Positions 1 through 6,267 of a stretch of 6,292 nt of DNA are shown in pieces. A model generated the notes under the pieces. That model did no database searches. It saw only the letters and a list, made by a program, of their open reading frames with translations, and had not been told where the DNA came from. The number at the start of each line of letters is the position of its first letter. Positions within the stretch are counted from its first letter, which is position 1. The translations under genes were made by a program, and so were the position numbers. The stretch lies in contig DDRT01000018.1 of NCBI GenBank assembly GCA_002343185.1, positions 1 through 6,292 of the forward strand, read 5' to 3'. This stretch comes from Deltaproteobacteria bacterium UBA2409 (GTDB lineage: Bacteria; Bdellovibrionota_C; UBA2361; DDRT01).

Positions 1-35
1 GCTCACAGCTTCACAGCTCACGGCTTCACAGCTTT
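1..35. repeat. Degenerate heptad/octad tandem repeat (GCTCACA/GCTTCACA)
   Basis: The stretch reads as GCTCACA, GCTTCACA, GCTCACG, GCTTCACA, GCTT. This is two copies of a 15-base unit made of a 7-base and an 8-base half, followed by a partial copy. The same family closes the window at 6268-6292 in the same orientation, so it is likely a dispersed intergenic microrepeat. It has no internal spacer and no coding sense that I can see. The tract may extend further left than the window shows. Confidence 0.85.
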
Positions 36-61
36 AATGCAAAACAGATCAGTAGTTAGAA

Positions 62-77
62 CATAATCATCTATGCT
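62..77 (+). promoter_or_regulatory. Weak candidate -10 region upstream of the kinase operon
   Basis: Two hexamers resemble a sigma70 -10 box: CATAAT at 62-67 (five of six matches to TATAAT) and TATGCT at 72-77 (four of six). Neither has a convincing -35 at 16-18 bases. The second lies 12 bases before the kinase ATG, the same distance seen at the promoter before position 3131. No Shine-Dalgarno is visible before the ATG at 90. The operon needs a promoter somewhere here or upstream, so this is a plausible but weak call. Confidence 0.25.
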
Positions 78-89
78 AAGTTCTACCTG

Positions 90-1061
90 ATGAAACTTAC
101 CGGTATCTGTAATCCATTAGTCGATATTTTAATTAGAATCTCGGAAGAAGAATTTAAAGCCTTAGATCTTGAGAAGGCAACGATGAGGCTGGTTGAAAAG
201 GAAGAGCAAGAACGCCTTCTTTCTAAGATCTCACTCTCTGGAGCTACTGTTTGCTCTGGTGGTTCGGTCGCTAATTCTGTAGTCGCTTATGGGCAGCTTG
301 GGGGAGATGGAGCTATTATCGGAACAGTCGGAGAGGATCCTTTTGGCAGCACATTTATCTCAGATATAGAAAAGTTTAATGTAAAACTTGGAACAAAACT
401 ACTTAAGGGTGTTCCAACCGGCACCTGTTTATCTATAATTACTCCTGATTCTGAGCGCACATTGAGAACTTTCCTAGGCGCATCTCAGAATTTATCACCT
501 GAGTTTGTACACAGCGAAGTAATCGGCTCAGCTGATTGGCTTTTTGTAGAAGGATTTCCTTTGTTAAATGGAGAGAGTGGTAGAGCAGCGGTCAGAGAAG
601 CTGTTGATATCGCTTTAGATGCAAGAACAAAGATCGCTGTAACCTGCTCTGAGCCCATAGTTGTTTCTCTTGCAAGGGAGGATCTTCTGTATGCTATGGA
701 AAAAAGTGATCTTCTGTTTGCTAACGAAGAGGAAGCAAAAGCTATATCTAACAAAAGCTCAATTGAAGATGCCTTTAAAGAGCTATCGGGGAACTTTAAA
801 GGTGTTGTTGTTACTGCCGGAGCACGGGGAGCATTTGTGTCTTATGATAGTTTCACTGGGTTAGTCGATGGATGGAAGGCTTCGCCAGTGGACTTAACTG
901 GAGCAGGGGATATGTTTGCTGCGGGGTTTCTTTATGGAGTGACACATGGGGTTTCACCTGAAAAAAGTGCGAGAAACGCTTCATTTTTAGCAAAAACGAT
1001 TATTGAGCAGATCGGTGCTAGATATCATGGTAATCTAAAAGAGCTATGGGATCGGATCTAA
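90..1061 (+). CDS. PfkB-family carbohydrate/nucleoside kinase (adenosine kinase-like)
   Basis: This is a cytosolic ATP-dependent kinase of the ribokinase/PfkB superfamily, 323 residues, a normal full length. The N-terminal strand MKLTGICNPLVDIL is followed by the substrate-side glycine motif CSGGSVANS (55-63) and LGGDGAIIGTVGEDPFG (70-86), the first PfkB signature region. The ATP/anion-hole signature DLTGAGD is at 268-274, with Asp274 as the expected catalytic base. The segments RTLRTFLGAS (123-132) and LLFANEEEA (208-216) resemble the adenosine-kinase-like branch, so adenosine or another nucleoside is the likeliest substrate, but ribose or a hexose cannot be excluded. The ATG at 90 is the only usable start, since the frame has no ATG, GTG or TTG between the stop at 57 and this codon. 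No Shine-Dalgarno is evident. The gene overlaps the next one by 16 bases, which suggests translational coupling. Family is certain; substrate is inference. Confidence 0.92.
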   Translation: MKLTGICNPLVDILIRISEEEFKALDLEKATMRLVEKEEQERLLSKISLSGATVCSGGSVANSVVAYGQLGGDGAIIGTVGEDPFGSTFISDIEKFNVKLGTKLLKGVPTGTCLSIITPDSERTLRTFLGASQNLSPEFVHSEVIGSADWLFVEGFPLLNGESGRAAVREAVDIALDARTKIAVTCSEPIVVSLAREDLLYAMEKSDLLFANEEEAKAISNKSSIEDAFKELSGNFKGVVVTAGARGAFVSYDSFTGLVDGWKASPVDLTGAGDMFAAGFLYGVTHGVSPEKSARNASFLAKTIIEQIGARYHGNLKELWDRI

Positions 1062-2482
1062 AAGTTCTTAAAACTTTAGAGAAAGACGGTCATAAGATCA
1101 TCCTCTCTGCTGACCCTGAAGGATTAAAGCTTTTTTTAGGGATTGAAAAAGGAGAAGGTGCGCTCGATCCCGAAATAGTTTCAAAGGAGATACTTGCCGC
1201 CTACCCTAAAGCTCCTGTCGATCTTGATGTAATAAATGACATTGTTAAGCAAACAAATCTTGGAAAACAGGAAATAAGGAGAATCGCAAAAGGAAAAGAG
1301 CCAACTGATGGGACTGATGGGAAGTTGCTTCTCTTGGCAAAACCACTCTCGACTGTAAGAGATCCTAGCGATGGAGCTGAAGGGATGAAGGAACTTCACC
1401 TGTTTGATAATATCGAGCCTGAGAGAATCATTGCTAGAATCTATCATCCGAAAAAAGGTGAAGAGGGGATGTCGGCCATCGGAGCACCCATAAAGGCAAA
1501 AGAGGGTAAGCCTTGCAATGTTACTCTAGGTGATGGGTTAACGACCAAGGCAGTAGAAGGTTACGATGAGGTAAGATCCTCAACATCAGGATATTTAGAG
1601 AAAAAAGGGGATGCTATCTCAATTAAAGAGGAGCTTATAGTAAACGGCGATGTGGATTTTAGTATCGGAAATATACGTTTTATCAATCGAATTCGCGTAA
1701 AGGGTAATGTTGGTACTGGCTTTACCGTAAGAGCCGAAGGAGATCTTCAGGTAGATGGTTCCTTAGGAGCTCAGTCAAAATTAGAATCTGTTTCTGGTTC
1801 TGTTACTGTTAAGGGATTTTGTGTAAATGCAGAGATTAGAGCAAAAGAGGATATCTCAGTTTCAACATTGCAGGAATGCGTTCTTCAAAGCTCAAGAATT
1901 AAGCTTCAAAAATCTGCGATTCAATGTGAGCTTCGAGCTGCGACAGGAGTATATGCAGACTCGGCATCGGTTGTAGCCGGAAAAGTTTTAAGTGCTCATG
2001 GAATTAATGTTAAAGAAGCTGGGAATGATGTTGGAGTTAAGACAGAATTTTTAATTTTACCGGCTTCGGAGATCTCAAAGAGTTTTGATGATCTTCAAAA
2101 TAGAATCGTTCAGCATGAACAGGCTGCCGCATTACTAAAGGCTCATCTGGGGCCATATGCACTAAAGCCAAACCTGATAGATTCTCTAGGTGAGATGCAT
2201 AGAGGTAAGATGAAAGCTTTGTACGAAAAGTACTCTCAGGTTGAGAAGAGCAGGATATCTCTTATTGCTGAAAAGAATAAACTAGACGAAGGAAGTGAGA
2301 TGGATAAAGAAGCAAGAATATCGATCTTAGGGCAATGGTTTTCTGGAGCAGTTTTTGGTTTTGGTGAAAAAAGATTAAATGTAACCGAGGGTGGTAGGGG
2401 ACCAAAAAGTTTTGCTTTAATAGAAGAGGAAATTACTCTTGGAGAATCAAAACCATTAGTTTTTGAGGAGAAGAAAAAATGA
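1046..2482 (+). CDS. FapA family (DUF342) protein
   Basis: A 478-residue protein of the FapA/DUF342 family. Residues 1-95 form a variable N-terminal region. Residues 129-195 (from ARIYHPKKGEEG, with IGAPIKAKEGKP) match the conserved FapA N-terminal domain. Then VNGDVDFSIGNIRF (199-212) and VKGNVGTGFTVRAEGDLQVDG (218-238) open a right-handed beta-helix of short GxV/GxI turns running to about residue 325. The segment from about 345 to 415 is charged and probably helical or coiled-coil, and the tail is short. No signal peptide or membrane segment is seen, so it is probably cytoplasmic. In Vibrio, FapA is a polar flagellar-assembly factor that responds to the sugar PTS protein EIIA-Glc. No flagellar genes are visible here, so that role should not be assumed. 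The ATG lies inside the kinase gene, 16 bases before its stop, with only a close GAG ahead of it. It overlaps the next gene by 4 bases. Family is confident; function is not. Confidence 0.88.
   Translation: MGSDLKVLKTLEKDGHKIILSADPEGLKLFLGIEKGEGALDPEIVSKEILAAYPKAPVDLDVINDIVKQTNLGKQEIRRIAKGKEPTDGTDGKLLLLAKPLSTVRDPSDGAEGMKELHLFDNIEPERIIARIYHPKKGEEGMSAIGAPIKAKEGKPCNVTLGDGLTTKAVEGYDEVRSSTSGYLEKKGDAISIKEELIVNGDVDFSIGNIRFINRIRVKGNVGTGFTVRAEGDLQVDGSLGAQSKLESVSGSVTVKGFCVNAEIRAKEDISVSTLQECVLQSSRIKLQKSAIQCELRAATGVYADSASVVAGKVLSAHGINVKEAGNDVGVKTEFLILPASEISKSFDDLQNRIVQHEQAAALLKAHLGPYALKPNLIDSLGEMHRGKMKALYEKYSQVEKSRISLIAEKNKLDEGSEMDKEARISILGQWFSGAVFGFGEKRLNVTEGGRGPKSFALIEEEITLGESKPLVFEEKKK
2465..2470 (+). 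promoter_or_regulatory. Shine-Dalgarno site for the CBS-domain gene
   Basis: GAGGAG ends 8 bases before the ATG at 2479, ideal spacing for a ribosome binding site, and lies within the last codons of the FapA gene. It supports the start at 2479 and the ATGA stop-start overlap. It is the only clearly canonical Shine-Dalgarno in the window, which contrasts with the genes that follow intergenic gaps. Confidence 0.75.
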
Positions 2483-2946
2483 GCGATCAGTTAGTTACAT
2501 CACTACTTAAAAATGCATGTGATGAGTCGATAGGAGTAGTAGACTCAAGGTTTCTCTGTCAAAGTATTGGAATATTAGATCCAAAGCCTCCGCTTTCTGT
2601 TAAACCTGAAACTCCACTAAGCGAAGCTGTTAAGGTGATGCAAATAAAGAAAGTAGGTTGCCTTTGTATACTCGATGGTAAGGAGAATCTTTTGGGAATT
2701 TTCACTGAACGAGACGTATTAAAATTTTTTGCCTCTGAAGATAAGCCAGTTTCCTCACTTATGACCGGTAACGTTATGACAGCTACTATGGATGCCCCGA
2801 TAGCTTATGCCCTTAACTTAATGTCACATGGTGGCTTTAGACATCTACCCATCGTTGATGATGCTGGTGCCTGTGTAGGGATAATCTCCGTAAAGGATAT
2901 AGTGGATTATATCGCTGGCAGGATGACAGAGGCTCTTTTAGGGTAG
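2479..2946 (+). CDS. Tandem CBS-domain protein
   Basis: A 155-residue soluble protein that is essentially one CBS-domain pair (Bateman module). The first CBS unit spans about 35-87, ending in the typical LLGIFTERDVLKFF. The second spans about 93-147, with VMTATMDAPIAYALNLM, then RHLPIVDD and VGIISVKDIVDYI. There is no fused catalytic, transporter or DNA-binding domain. The first 30 residues are a short extra segment. CBS pairs usually bind adenine nucleotides (AMP, ADP, ATP, SAM or dinucleotides) and act as energy or nucleotide sensors. It shares a 4-base ATGA overlap with the FapA gene and has a strong Shine-Dalgarno, so it is co-translated as the last gene of the operon. A regulatory role over the kinase or FapA protein is inference; the domain call is firm. 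Confidence 0.9.
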   Translation: MSDQLVTSLLKNACDESIGVVDSRFLCQSIGILDPKPPLSVKPETPLSEAVKVMQIKKVGCLCILDGKENLLGIFTERDVLKFFASEDKPVSSLMTGNVMTATMDAPIAYALNLMSHGGFRHLPIVDDAGACVGIISVKDIVDYIAGRMTEALLG

Positions 2947-2969
2947 TTATTCACCCCCGATTTGCTCCA

Positions 2970-3005
2970 GAGCTCTAACTCTGTGTAACTCTGAGGCCTC
3001 TGTGT
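2970..3005. repeat. CTCTG-rich periodic intergenic repeat
   Basis: Three CTCTG cores begin at 2979, 2989 and 2998, spaced 10 and 9 bases apart, in the context TAACTCTGTG, TAACTCTGAG, GCCTCTGTG. A palindrome AGAGCTCT lies just before at 2970-2976 and its flanks. On the other strand the tract reads as spaced ACAGAG-type units. It differs in unit and length from the heptad repeat at the window ends. It lies in the gap after the CBS gene, with no reading frame through it. Likely a dispersed short-period repeat, but only one locus is visible here. Confidence 0.5.
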
Positions 3006-3049
3006 TCAAAAATAGATCGAGAAAGCTTTGCCGTAAATTCTATGTAACA

Positions 3050-3091
3050 CCCTGAAAAATCTATACATAACACTATAGAAGGGCTTTTTTT
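3050..3091 (+). terminator. Probable intrinsic terminator of the kinase-FapA-CBS operon
   Basis: A perfect 6-base inverted repeat TCTATA (3060-3065) and TATAGA (3074-3079) surrounds an 8-base loop. It extends after a 6-base bulge through CCCT (3050-3053) pairing with AGGG (3080-3083). A run of seven T follows at 3085-3091. Placement 100-140 bases after the CBS stop, before the next promoter, fits a terminator. The stem is AT-rich and bulged, so efficiency may be modest. The T-run also overlaps the -35 of the downstream promoter. Confidence 0.5.
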
Positions 3092-3118
3092 GGTTAGAAA
3101 CACGGTTAAGGCTATAAT
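3090..3118 (+). promoter_or_regulatory. Sigma70-type promoter for the 380-residue protein gene
   Basis: A perfect TATAAT at 3113-3118 is preceded, at 17 bases spacing, by TTGGTT at 3090-3095, which keeps the TTG of the -35 consensus. A start site about 7 bases after the -10 would fall near 3125, only about six bases before the ATG at 3131. AGGGTG at 3121-3126 lies 4 bases before the ATG and would be mostly outside such a transcript. This suggests a leaderless or very short-leader message, unless an upstream start site is used. Confidence 0.55.
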
Positions 3119-3130
3119 TTAGGGTGAACT

Positions 3131-4273
3131 ATGACTAGCTCAATTAAGAACTTCTTTTTAAGTCTGGGACTATTAATCCTGGTCGTATCTTTATTTTTTA
3201 TTCCAGAAATACTTGGTCTATATAGATCTCTAAGTGGTGGAGAGAAAAAAGTTGTTGTTGAGCGTGCCCCAGAAATTATTGAGCCTGTTAGAAAAGCGAG
3301 CAGAGTAGAAGGGAATGACCTTGATAAGATTTTAGCACTTTTATCTTCAGGCTATTTGGAAAATCCTAGTGGCATGAAGGCAAGTATGGATCCAAAAAAC
3401 TTAGATCCAAAAATGCTGGACTCGTTAGGAGAGCCTAGATTAACTTGGGCAAATATAAGAACTCCAGCTATGAAACAGGCTCTGTCAAATGCTCAAAAAG
3501 AAGCCCGTGCTATAAACGTAGAGCTTGATGATAGATTTCAAAAATCAAAATTTGCGCTTCTTACTTTCTCGAATGGTGTTGCTTGGCTTCAAAAAGCCGA
3601 ACCTTCGGCAACTTCTCCTGAAAAAGCATTGGCTTACATCGAGCAGTTAGATCTTGATGTAACAAAGGCTCTTATTGAGGAGCAGGCTGAACGCTCTGAG
3701 TATGTTAGATGGTCAAGGGTAAGCTTAGGCCCTCTATTATCAGGAAGTAGGGCAGCGAGGGAAAAAATGAAATTACTTATCCCTTATAGGCCAGGTGTAA
3801 CTATTGTTGCTGCAAACCTTAGACGACCAGGTCCCAAGGATTACTATCGTTATGTTAGCAAAGGAAGAAATATTCCCACATCAATCAGGATTTCAGGTTT
3901 TGTGATGGGTAAAGATACAGATCAACTTGTTCTTTACAGAAACGGTCTTAGAATATCCAAGATATCACTTAAGAAAAAAGTAGATGATGAAGGGAAGAGA
4001 ACTTTTAAATTCTCTGCTAATCGAGGTGAGGGAATTTATACCGTAAGAGCAGTTGATAAGTTTGGATCAGTTGCAGACTACCATTATCTCTTCTTCCCAA
4101 GAGCAGACCAGTTTCCAAGAAGATCAGATCGTTCGGTAGCTTTACCTTTTAGATCAGTTATAGATGTTAAGAATTTTTCTTTAAGAGAGATAGATCCGAG
4201 GCTTAATAGATTCTTCTTATTAACTGCTGCGTTACCAGAAGGGGTACAAGAAACAGGGTTTAATCGCTTCTAA
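3131..4273 (+). CDS. Hypothetical membrane-anchored protein upstream of clpP
   Basis: I do not recognise this 380-residue protein. Residues 8-30 are one strongly hydrophobic segment after a short polar N-terminus containing a lysine. No lipobox cysteine follows, and the entire protein has no cysteine, so it looks like a signal-anchor with the bulk outside the cytoplasm. Residues 40-100 are low in structure and charged, with the near repeat DPKNL/DPKML at 87-96. Residues 108-215 look helical. Residues 249-323 look like a beta-sandwich: alternating strands such as SIRISGFVMG, QLVLYRNG and GIYTVRAVDKFG, ending in ADYHYLFF, recall Ig-like or bacterial carbohydrate-binding folds, but no named family is assigned. 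The C-terminal 60 residues are arginine-rich and basic. It has its own promoter-like site and lies 38 bases before clpP. Reading frame, codon use and length support a real gene; function is unknown. Confidence 0.8.
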   Translation: MTSSIKNFFLSLGLLILVVSLFFIPEILGLYRSLSGGEKKVVVERAPEIIEPVRKASRVEGNDLDKILALLSSGYLENPSGMKASMDPKNLDPKMLDSLGEPRLTWANIRTPAMKQALSNAQKEARAINVELDDRFQKSKFALLTFSNGVAWLQKAEPSATSPEKALAYIEQLDLDVTKALIEEQAERSEYVRWSRVSLGPLLSGSRAAREKMKLLIPYRPGVTIVAANLRRPGPKDYYRYVSKGRNIPTSIRISGFVMGKDTDQLVLYRNGLRISKISLKKKVDDEGKRTFKFSANRGEGIYTVRAVDKFGSVADYHYLFFPRADQFPRRSDRSVALPFRSVIDVKNFSLREIDPRLNRFFLLTAALPEGVQETGFNRF

Positions 4274-4274
4274 C

Positions 4275-4303
4275 TTGCTAGAGCTTTTAATGCTGTGTAT
4301 GTT
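4275..4303 (+). promoter_or_regulatory. Candidate promoter for clpP
   Basis: TTGCTA at 4275-4280 (four of six matches to TTGACA) and TATGTT at 4298-4303 (four of six matches to TATAAT) are exactly 17 bases apart in the 38-base gap before clpP. The -10-like hexamer ends 8 bases before the clpP ATG, which predicts a start site at or next to the start codon. There is no Shine-Dalgarno in the gap. Read-through from the upstream gene is equally possible. Confidence 0.4.
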
Positions 4304-4311
4304 TATGTCCT

Positions 4312-4893
4312 ATGCCATATATCCCATACGTTATTGAGCAAACCGGAAAAGGTGAGAGGAGCTATGATATTTACTCAAGGCTTCTAAAGGAAAGAATTAT
4401 ATTCCTTGGAAGTGAGGTAGATGACGTAGTTTCTAATCTCATAGTTGCCCAGCTTTTATTTCTTGAATCTGAGGATCCTGAGAAAGATATCTTTCTTTAT
4501 ATTAACAGTCCTGGAGGCTCAATTAGTGCCGGCTTAGCAATTTATGACACTATGCAATACGTAAAGCCTAATGTAGCGACTGTAGTCGTCGGTCAGGCTG
4601 CAAGTATGGGGGCATTGCTCCTAGCAGGTGGTGCAAAAGGCAAACGGTTTTCCTTACCACGAGCTAGAATAATGATTCACCAACCACTAGGTGGTTTTAA
4701 GGGTCAAGCCTCTGATATTGAGATTCAGGCAAGAGAAATGTCTAGAGTTAAAGCTGAAGTGAACAAAATACTATCTCATCACACCGGTAAACCGATCTCT
4801 GAAGTCGAAAAGGACTGCGATAGGGATTATTTTATGAGCGCAGAACAGGCTAAAGAATACGGAATAATAGACGAAATTTACGAGCGTAGGTAA
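4312..4893 (+). CDS. clpP: ATP-dependent Clp protease proteolytic subunit ClpP
   Basis: ClpP is the serine peptidase that forms the double-heptamer proteolytic chamber of ClpXP and degrades unfolded substrates fed by ClpX. The 193 residues are the usual size. The catalytic triad is visible: Ser98 in GQAASMGA, His123 in IMIHQPLGG, and Asp172 in DRDYFMSAEQA. YINSPGGS (63-70) forms the oxyanion/substrate loop, and the N-terminus begins YIPYVIEQTGKGERSYDIYSRLLKERII, the usual axial-loop sequence with little or no propeptide. The ATG at 4312 is the only in-frame start that leaves this conserved N-terminus intact; nearby ATGs at 4290, 4299 and 4305 are out of frame. No Shine-Dalgarno is present. 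It is followed after 50 bases by clpX, the standard pairing. The preceding gene is not tig, which is the common neighbour in many bacteria. Confidence 0.98.
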   Translation: MPYIPYVIEQTGKGERSYDIYSRLLKERIIFLGSEVDDVVSNLIVAQLLFLESEDPEKDIFLYINSPGGSISAGLAIYDTMQYVKPNVATVVVGQAASMGALLLAGGAKGKRFSLPRARIMIHQPLGGFKGQASDIEIQAREMSRVKAEVNKILSHHTGKPISEVEKDCDRDYFMSAEQAKEYGIIDEIYERR

Positions 4894-4930
4894 CCTTAGG
4901 TTTCTTCTGGCTTAACTGATTCTTTGAGGG

Positions 4931-4936
4931 TATGAT
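4931..4936 (+). promoter_or_regulatory. Candidate -10 box immediately before clpX
   Basis: TATGAT matches TATAAT at five of six positions and ends 7 bases before the clpX ATG. The 11-base context TATGATTTAGG differs by one base from TATAATTTAGG before the gene at 3131. No good -35 is found at 16-18 bases, so an alternative sigma factor or an activator might be needed, or clpX may simply be co-transcribed with clpP. The AGG at 4939-4941 is too close to the ATG to act as a normal ribosome binding site. Confidence 0.35.
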
Positions 4937-4943
4937 TTAGGTA

Positions 4944-6206
4944 ATGGCGATTAAGGGAACTGGAAAACCTACATTAGTCTGTTCTTTCTGTAATAGAAGT
5001 CAGGAAGAGGTAAGGAAATTAATAGCTGGTCCTTCCGTTTATATCTGCGATGAATGTATTGAACTTTGTAACGATATTATCGCCGAGGAAGTAGAACAGG
5101 ATGAGCTCACTCATCGATCATCAAAAGTTCCAAGACCTAAAGAGATAAAGCATTTTTTAGATCAATATGTAATTGGTCAAGAGCAGGCAAAAAAAGTACT
5201 TTCGGTTGCAGTTCACAATCATTACAAAAGAATTGAATCAGCTAAATCTACAGGAGATGTAGAGATAGCAAAGTCAAATATCTTATTACTGGGACCTACA
5301 GGAACTGGAAAAACTCTTCTTGCTCAAACTTTAGCGAGGATCCTTCAAGTTCCGTTTACAATAACTGATGCTACAAGCCTTACAGAGGCCGGTTATGTTG
5401 GAGAAGATGTTGAGAATATAATTCTAAACCTTCTTCAAGCTTCAGATTATGATGTTGAAAGAGCTCAACGGGGAATAGTTTACATCGATGAGATAGATAA
5501 GATCTCAAGAAAATCTGAGAATCCTTCTATAACCCGCGATGTGTCAGGAGAGGGGGTTCAGCAGGCTCTTTTAAAGATGCTTGAAGGAACCGTTGCTAGC
5601 GTTCCTCCTAAGGGTGGTAGAAAGCACCCACAGCAAGAGTTTTTACAGGTAGATACCAGAAATATTCTTTTCATTTGCGGTGGAGCTTTCGTTGGCTTAG
5701 ATGACATAATTAGGCAAAGAGTAGGTCAAAAGCGACTTGGTTTTGGTTCAGAAAAGGCAAGAGATTCTGATGATGCCCGTAAAAAAGAGAAAGATGCGCT
5801 CATGGCTCAGGTTCAACCTGAAGATCTGCTAAAGTTTGGTCTTATTCCGGAGTTTATTGGAAGATTACCACTGATTGCTACCCTTGATGGATTAGATATT
5901 GAGGCTTTAGTAAGGATCTTAACTGAACCAAAGAATGCACTCGTTAAGCAGTATAGAAAACTTTTTGAGTTGGAGAATGTTCAGCTAAGAATTCCAGAAG
6001 ATGCGATTAGAGCTATCGCTGAAAAAGCAATAGAGAGAAAATCAGGTGCAAGAGGGCTTAGAGCAATAATGGAACAGATCATGCTTGATGTTATGTTTGA
6101 AGTTCCTTCGGATCCAAGCATCAAGGAAGTAGTTATAAGTGCAGAAACCGTTAAGAATAACGAAAGACCACTTGTAGTCTATGAAAGTCAGGCTGAGTCG
6201 GCGTAG
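4944..6206 (+). CDS. clpX: ATP-dependent Clp protease ATP-binding subunit ClpX
   Basis: ClpX is the hexameric AAA+ unfoldase that recognises tagged proteins, unfolds them and threads them into ClpP. The 420 residues are normal for the family. The N-terminal C4 zinc-binding domain has Cys13, Cys16, Cys35 and Cys38. Walker A is GPTGTGKT (117-124), Walker B is VYIDEID (179-185), and the substrate-gripping pore loop is GYVGED (150-155). The second pore region is RDVSGEGVQ (198-206) and the RKH loop is at 226-228. The ClpP-docking loop reads LGF (265-267) in place of the more common IGF. GRLP carries an arginine-finger-type Arg307, and SGARGLR (367-373) carries the sensor-2 Arg370. All functional elements are intact. 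It follows clpP by 50 bases. No lon gene is seen after it within the window. Confidence 0.98.
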   Translation: MAIKGTGKPTLVCSFCNRSQEEVRKLIAGPSVYICDECIELCNDIIAEEVEQDELTHRSSKVPRPKEIKHFLDQYVIGQEQAKKVLSVAVHNHYKRIESAKSTGDVEIAKSNILLLGPTGTGKTLLAQTLARILQVPFTITDATSLTEAGYVGEDVENIILNLLQASDYDVERAQRGIVYIDEIDKISRKSENPSITRDVSGEGVQQALLKMLEGTVASVPPKGGRKHPQQEFLQVDTRNILFICGGAFVGLDDIIRQRVGQKRLGFGSEKARDSDDARKKEKDALMAQVQPEDLLKFGLIPEFIGRLPLIATLDGLDIEALVRILTEPKNALVKQYRKLFELENVQLRIPEDAIRAIAEKAIERKSGARGLRAIMEQIMLDVMFEVPSDPSIKEVVISAETVKNNERPLVVYESQAESA

Positions 6207-6226
6207 GGAGAGTGGGGCGGTAGTTA

Positions 6227-6246
6227 AGTCAATCTTGATATTGACT
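6227..6246. repeat. Perfect 7-base inverted repeat after clpX
   Basis: AGTCAAT (6227-6233) and ATTGACT (6240-6246) are perfect complements around a 6-base loop CTTGAT, starting 20 bases after the clpX stop. It could form a transcript-end hairpin, but no T-run follows and the stem has only modest GC content, so it is not a canonical intrinsic terminator. It could equally be a protein-binding palindrome or an RNA-stabilising 3' hairpin. Confidence 0.6.
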
Positions 6247-6267
6247 CGTTGAAATAATTCTGGAAAA

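Noticed and set aside
1..35. Possible CRISPR array
   Set aside because: The units are 7-8 bases with no unique spacers, and no cas genes are present, so this is a simple tandem repeat.
485..754. Reverse-strand open frame of 89 codons inside the kinase gene
   Set aside because: It lies wholly antisense to a conserved PfkB gene, its product is rich in serine and alanine with no domain, and it is best explained as a shadow of the kinase codons.
661..864. Forward open frame of 67 codons inside the kinase gene
   Set aside because: It is out of frame with the kinase through a region containing conserved kinase sequence, with no ribosome site or recognisable product.
1181..1447. Reverse-strand open frame of 88 codons inside the FapA gene
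   Set aside because: Antisense to a recognised FapA domain, with no family resemblance and no promoter or ribosome site noticed.
4892..4902. Palindrome AACCTTAGGTT after clpP as a terminator
   Set aside because: Only five base pairs with a one-base centre, so it cannot form a stable hairpin, and no T-run of useful length follows before clpX.
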